35,307 nt of DNA from JAHJCW01 sp965369995 (GTDB lineage Bacteria; Fidelibacterota; Marinisomatia; Marinisomatales; JAHJCW01), in the NCBI GenBank assembly GCA_965369995.1, contig CBDURO010000014.1:1-35307 (forward strand). The letters run 5' to 3'. The notes below the pieces were generated by a model, which saw only the letters and a program-made list of their open reading frames with translations, was not told the origin of the DNA and ran no database searches. Positions within the stretch are counted from its first letter, which is position 1; every line of letters starts with the position of its first letter. A program made the translations under genes and the position numbers. This document shows, one piece after another, positions 31,825 to 35,307 of this stretch.

Positions 31825-32231
31825 AAATATTAGGAATTGAACATATTGGTATAGCTATAGATAACTTGGATGAAGATGCTCCATTTTGGAAATTACTACT
31901 AAATAATTGTGAACATATTTCGGAAGAAGTTAAGGAACAAAAAGTAATAACCGAAATATTTGATACCGGACAAGGAAAAATAGAGTTATTAGAAGCCACT
32001 TCTCTAGATTCACCAATTGCTAAGTTTATTGAAAAAAGAGGGAAAGGTATCCACCATATCTGCTTTGAAGTTGATGATATTCAGCAAGCAATTAATGAAT
32101 TGATCGAAGCTGGTATTAAATTAATTGATAAAACTCCAAGAGTTGGTGCAGAGGGGTTTATGATCGCTTTTATACACCCAAGAAGTACGGGGGGAGTGTT
32201 AGTAGAACTTGCTGAAAAACCAATTAATTGA
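31821..32231 (+). CDS. mce: Methylmalonyl-CoA epimerase-like (VOC superfamily)
   Basis: The 136-aa glyoxalase/VOC-fold protein has the metal-ligand pattern of methylmalonyl-CoA epimerase: H8 in IEHIGIAI, E55 in KIELLEA, H78/H79 in GIHHICFEVDDI and E129 in VLVELAEKP. GAEGFMIAFIHPRSTGGVLVEL is the typical C-terminal block. It interconverts (2S)- and (2R)-methylmalonyl-CoA between propionyl-CoA carboxylase and methylmalonyl-CoA mutase, neither of which is in the window. The 4-nt overlap with the epimerase gene implies co-translation. Another VOC enzyme is possible, but the fit is good. Confidence 0.88.
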   Translation: MKILGIEHIGIAIDNLDEDAPFWKLLLNNCEHISEEVKEQKVITEIFDTGQGKIELLEATSLDSPIAKFIEKRGKGIHHICFEVDDIQQAINELIEAGIKLIDKTPRVGAEGFMIAFIHPRSTGGVLVELAEKPIN

Positions 32232-32254
32232 AGATTTAAGATTGAATATTTAAA
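32227..32254 (+). repeat. 14-bp imperfect tandem repeat at the mce 3' end
   Basis: Two adjacent 14-base units, ATTGAAGATTTAAG (32227-32240) and ATTGAATATTTAAA (32241-32254), agree at 12 of 14 positions. The first starts inside the last codons of the epimerase gene and covers its stop. The rest of the 145-bp gap to uvrC holds the terminator at 32311-32330 and an AT-rich stretch where I see no convincing promoter. Confidence 0.5.
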
Positions 32255-32310
32255 CACAAAGGAAGGCATTGCTCTATTAATATGATAGTATTGAAATTGT
32301 TAAATATTTT

Positions 32311-32330
32311 GCCCCAATCGGGGCTTTTTT
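32311..32330 (+). terminator. Rho-independent terminator after the epimerase operon
   Basis: A GC-only 5-bp stem, GCCCC and GGGGC, closes on an AATC loop and is followed directly by six T, then a further pyrimidine-rich stretch (ATTTTCTTCTTTTTT). It lies 80 bp after the mce stop and 46 bp before uvrC. This is the clearest intrinsic terminator in the window, so uvrC must be transcribed mainly from its own promoter in the short region after it. Confidence 0.85.
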
Positions 32331-32376
32331 ATTTTCTTCTTTTTTCGGTAAAAACTATTGAATTTCAGTTGATACA

Positions 32377-34197
32377 ATGGCTTTAAAAGACAAATTAAAA
32401 CTCGTTCCGACAAAACCGGGAGTATATTTATTTCATAATGATAAAGATGAAATTATTTATATTGGTAAAGCTAAAAATCTACGGAATAGGGTAAGATCAT
32501 ATTTTCAAAAGAATAAATATCAAACACCTAAAAATCAGGCATTAATTGCTCGAATTGCAGACTTGGAATGGATAGTTGTTGCCAACGAAGTAGAGGCGTT
32601 ACTAACTGAAGCGAATCTTATAAAACAGCATACTCCAAAATATAATATTGATTTAAAGGATGATAAATCCTTTCCCTATATTAGAGTTACCAATGAGCCA
32701 TACCCACAAGTATTTTTGACTCGCAAGATTGTAAAGGACGGATCTAAATATTATGGTCCTTATACTAACGTTGCAATTTTGAGACAAAGTCTAAATGCTT
32801 TAAGACGCGCTTTTCAAATTCGCACGTGTACCTATTATCTTGATGATAAAATTGTTAAAAATAAAAAGGTTAAACTTTGTTTGGACTATCACATTAATAA
32901 GTGCGAGGGACCTTGTGAGGGCATTGTTAGTCATGCAGAATATAATGGAATGATCAAGCGCGTAATTGAATTTTTACATGGAAATACTACAGTTACTGAG
33001 AAATATATTACCAAGCAGATGGATATCGCTTCTAAAGAGAAGCGATTTGAAGATGCCGCGCTTGCCCGCGATCAACTTGCTGCAGTAAAGGATTTTAAAG
33101 CGCGACAAAAAAAAATAACCGCCAATTTTACCGATCGAGATGTATTCGCATTAGCGCGGGAAGAAAATTTAGGAATAATGGTAATAATCAGAATTCGCCA
33201 AGGACGATTATTTAGCAGGGAGAAGATTTCATTCCAAGGATTAGATGATGATACAAGCGTATTAAAATCTATAATGACAAGATTTTATATGGATGGAGAT
33301 TCAATTCCACCCGAGATTTCATTACCTAAGGAACCGGATGATGAAAAGGAATTAATTAAATGGTTAAGTGGTAAAATAAATCGAAAGATTAAATTTATAT
33401 ATCCACAACGGGGAGAAAAAGCGCAAGAAAGCAGAATTGCATATCAAAATGCGAAATTGTTATTGGGTGAATGGATCATCAATCGTAAAAAACGCAAGGA
33501 ATTTTACCCGGCGTCAGTTGCTCAACTGCAAGAAGATCTGAATTTAAAAGCACCGCCGCGCCGGATTGAAGCATTTGATATATCGCATTTGGGCGGGACG
33601 GATACAGTAGCATCAATGGTGTGTTTTGTGGATGGAAAAGCACGGAAAAGTGAGTATCGTAAATATAAGGTAAAAACAGTAGTCGGGATTGATGATTTTG
33701 CTGCCATGCACGAAATTGTTTTCCGTCGCTATAAGCGTGTACTTGACGAGAAATTTACTCTACCTGATCTAATCCTAATTGATGGGGGCAAAGGTCAATT
33801 ATCAGTATCCGTATCAGCTTTAAATGAATTGAAAATTGAGCATATTCCAATTATTGGTTTAGCTAAGCGGTTAGAAGAAGTATTTTTACCGGGGAATCCT
33901 GAGGCGCAAACAATCTCAAAGCAATCTCCGGGTTTGATTTTACTGCGCCGGATACGTGATGAAGCGCATCGCTTTGCGATTACATTTCAAAGACAAAAAC
34001 GTAATAAAAAAGTTACTTTGTCTATATTTGATGAAATCCCTGGAATGGGAGCGAAGCGTGTGAAAGTTTTACTAAACGCATTTAATGATGTGAAAGCCAT
34101 TGCAAATTCTGATATTGAATCTATCAGGCAAAGAACCGGAATACCGGAAAAAATTTGTAGTCTTATCATAAAAAAAGCACAAGAACATAATAAATAG
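32377..34197 (+). CDS. uvrC: Excinuclease ABC subunit C
   Basis: The 606-aa nuclease makes both incisions in nucleotide excision repair. The N-terminal GIY-YIG domain (about 10-95) has GVYLFHN, IIYIGKAKNLRNRVRSYF and the metal-binding Glu region VEALLTEANLIK. Four cysteines lie at about 149-185 (CTY, KLCLDYH, KCEGPCEG). The UvrB-binding UVR motif is KEKRFEDAALARDQL (about 214-229). The RNase H-like second nuclease has FDISHLGGTDTVASMV and LILIDGGKGQL. Tandem HhH motifs close the protein (IPGMGAKRVKVLL, then RTGIPEKICSLI). No Shine-Dalgarno is evident before the ATG. Confidence 0.97.
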   Translation: MALKDKLKLVPTKPGVYLFHNDKDEIIYIGKAKNLRNRVRSYFQKNKYQTPKNQALIARIADLEWIVVANEVEALLTEANLIKQHTPKYNIDLKDDKSFPYIRVTNEPYPQVFLTRKIVKDGSKYYGPYTNVAILRQSLNALRRAFQIRTCTYYLDDKIVKNKKVKLCLDYHINKCEGPCEGIVSHAEYNGMIKRVIEFLHGNTTVTEKYITKQMDIASKEKRFEDAALARDQLAAVKDFKARQKKITANFTDRDVFALAREENLGIMVIIRIRQGRLFSREKISFQGLDDDTSVLKSIMTRFYMDGDSIPPEISLPKEPDDEKELIKWLSGKINRKIKFIYPQRGEKAQESRIAYQNAKLLLGEWIINRKKRKEFYPASVAQLQEDLNLKAPPRRIEAFDISHLGGTDTVASMVCFVDGKARKSEYRKYKVKTVVGIDDFAAMHEIVFRRYKRVLDEKFTLPDLILIDGGKGQLSVSVSALNELKIEHIPIIGLAKRLEEVFLPGNPEAQTISKQSPGLILLRRIRDEAHRFAITFQRQKRNKKVTLSIFDEIPGMGAKRVKVLLNAFNDVKAIANSDIESIRQRTGIPEKICSLIIKKAQEHNK

Positions 34198-34208
34198 GAG
34201 GAATTGAA

Positions 34209-34802
34209 ATGGAAACCACAATCAAACCTGATAAGAAATATTACACAAAGAATATTTGGATGATCCTTACAATATCGATAGTAGCAATTATTTCAGTAGG
34301 TACAACCAATTTGATAATAACAATTGTCGGTGGTGATCCAAATGCCAAAGTAATTTTATGGTGGATAACGCTCGGTTGTGTTTTATGTTTATGGATTATC
34401 GTATTGCCAATTATACATCTGTGGACTAAAAGTCTAAGTTATGTGATTCATGAAGATAGAGTGACCATCCACAAAGGAATAATAACAAAGACTAAGCAAA
34501 ATATTCCGTTTCGGGCAGTAACAGATTTTATTTTACGAAGGTCTTTGTATGATAGAATTTTTGGAATTGGATCTATTAGAGTACAAACGGCTGGTCAATC
34601 CCAAACAGGAACAGGGTATGAAGGAAACTTAGCGGGATTGCTCGATTACGACGGATTACATAGTAAACTTAGAGAAAAGATTAAAGTATTGCATCCTACG
34701 AGTACCGAAAATCTTCAACTGAAAACGACCGGAACCGATAGTGAAGTATTAGAGAATATTTTATCTGAATTAAAGCAAATTAGAAATAAATTAGAAAAAT
34801 AA
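34209..34802 (+). CDS. Membrane protein with bacterial PH domain (bPH2/YdbS-like)
   Basis: The 197-aa protein has two transmembrane segments (about 17-41 and 49-70). A bacterial pleckstrin-homology domain follows (about 78-160) with the family pattern VTIHKGIITKTKQNIPFRAVTDF and RIFGIGSIRVQTAG. A charged C-terminal helix, probably coiled coil (EVLENILSELKQIRNKLEK), ends it. bPH2 proteins are membrane-anchored with no established reaction. A strong AGGAGGAATTG Shine-Dalgarno gives high expected translation. It lies 11 bp after uvrC. Confidence 0.82.
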   Translation: METTIKPDKKYYTKNIWMILTISIVAIISVGTTNLIITIVGGDPNAKVILWWITLGCVLCLWIIVLPIIHLWTKSLSYVIHEDRVTIHKGIITKTKQNIPFRAVTDFILRRSLYDRIFGIGSIRVQTAGQSQTGTGYEGNLAGLLDYDGLHSKLREKIKVLHPTSTENLQLKTTGTDSEVLENILSELKQIRNKLEK

Positions 34803-34819
34803 ATAATAGCTGTTATCAA

Positions 34820-35307
34820 ATGAAAAATTATATAAGAAATATTAAATCATTATTATTTGTCTTAATAGTGGTATTTACTAGCAATCTTATAGCTCAGAAT
34901 CATAAAACTAATCTGCGTCTTTTGGATATTAACATATGGTCAGGTCTTGACTATGTTGGAACAGTCAAAATGGGTGAATATGAAACGCCGGAAATCCGTG
35001 AAAAACGGTATCAAGCATTAATAGCACAGATAAAAGAATTAGATCCTGATGTTATTGGGATTCATGAAGCGAATTTATTACCCAAATATGCAAAGCGATT
35101 AGCAAAGGATATCGGGTATGTTCCCTTTTACCATCTTGGAATTGGTGGTATCCACATTGGACCAATTGGAATGCCATGGAATTTACGTGAGGGCGATATA
35201 ATATTAGCTAAAAAGGAATTATCTCCCCGGTGGATTGGTCGCAAACAACTATCAGGTGGATATGTTGGTAAATATATTACTTTTCATTTTGAAGATGCCA
35301 CACAAGT
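34820..35307 (+). CDS. Secreted endonuclease/exonuclease/phosphatase family protein (3' partial)
   Basis: An open frame of 162 codons runs from the ATG at 34820 to the window edge without a stop. It starts with a signal peptide (KSLLFVLIVVFTSNLIAQ, cleavage near residue 26). The mature part has LLDINIWSGLDYVG, REKRYQALIAQIKELDPD and VIGIHEAN, the beta-strand, helix and metal-binding Glu of the DNase I/sphingomyelinase/inositol-phosphatase fold. The catalytic His and Asp motifs would lie beyond the window. Substrate (nucleic acid, phospholipid or sugar phosphate) is open. It begins 17 bp after the PH-domain gene. Confidence 0.8.
   Translation, partial: MKNYIRNIKSLLFVLIVVFTSNLIAQNHKTNLRLLDINIWSGLDYVGTVKMGEYETPEIREKRYQALIAQIKELDPDVIGIHEANLLPKYAKRLAKDIGYVPFYHLGIGGIHIGPIGMPWNLREGDIILAKKELSPRWIGRKQLSGGYVGKYITFHFEDATQ

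Overview
The window is 35.3 kb of AT-rich (about one third G+C by eye), densely packed bacterial chromosome. Almost every gene is a single-copy housekeeping gene. I see no prophage, insertion sequence, CRISPR array, integrase or rRNA. All but one of the 35 coding regions lie on the + strand. Genes typically abut or overlap by 1-29 nt, and only three gaps exceed 100 bp. The envelope genes (LolA-like carrier, GmhB-like heptose phosphatase, Ddl, MurA, secreted TPR protein) point to a Gram-negative. The specialised NusG paralogue and the receiver/ATP-grasp fusion (a type I associate with Bacteroidota and relatives) suggest the FCB superphylum, perhaps a Marinimicrobia-like lineage. The lineage is inference; no marker was searched.

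Layout. (1) 1-1941: tail of an unidentified gene, then yebC-ruvC-ruvA (YebC/PmpR family protein and Holliday-junction processing). (2) 1954-5338: DUF1015 gene, a short D-3-phosphoglycerate dehydrogenase and serC, a phosphoserine-pathway operon closed by a clear hairpin; gcvT (glycine cleavage) follows. (3) 6491-13726: ftsK, lolA-like, flippase-like membrane protein, gmhB-like HAD phosphatase, ddl, NusG-like factor and cysS. Every junction in this run overlaps, so it looks like one translationally coupled envelope and division operon. (4) 13733-16714: the only minus-strand gene, a 993-aa fusion of two response-regulator receiver domains with a PEP-synthase-type ATP-grasp domain and a conserved C-terminal region. 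It meets cysS tail to tail across an inverted repeat and is divergent from comF. (5) 16831-19829: comF, then pgk-tpiA-secG (lower glycolysis and Sec translocon). (6) 19834-21265: tRNA-Leu(GAG) and a secreted TPR protein. (7) 21296-25803: HAD hydrolase, acpS, nnrDE, vanZ-like and recN, again overlapping. (8) 25825-29957: murA, then the K+ uptake pair trkA-trkH. (9) 29973-32231: enoyl-CoA hydratase, dipeptide epimerase and methylmalonyl-CoA epimerase-like gene, closed by a strong terminator. (10) 32377-35307: uvrC, a bacterial PH-domain membrane protein, and the start of a secreted endonuclease/exonuclease/phosphatase-family protein cut by the window edge.

The most interesting object is the solitary 993-aa fusion. 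It combines a degenerate receiver, an apparently phosphorylatable receiver and a nucleotide-binding domain that lacks the phospho-histidine and PEP-binding domains of PEP synthase. Secondary points are the DUF1015-serA-serC linkage with no serB nearby, the Glu-to-Asp change at the dehydrogenase catalytic position, the specialised NusG paralogue in an envelope operon, a GmhB-like enzyme without its zinc ligands, and short tandem repeats beginning at gene 3' ends.
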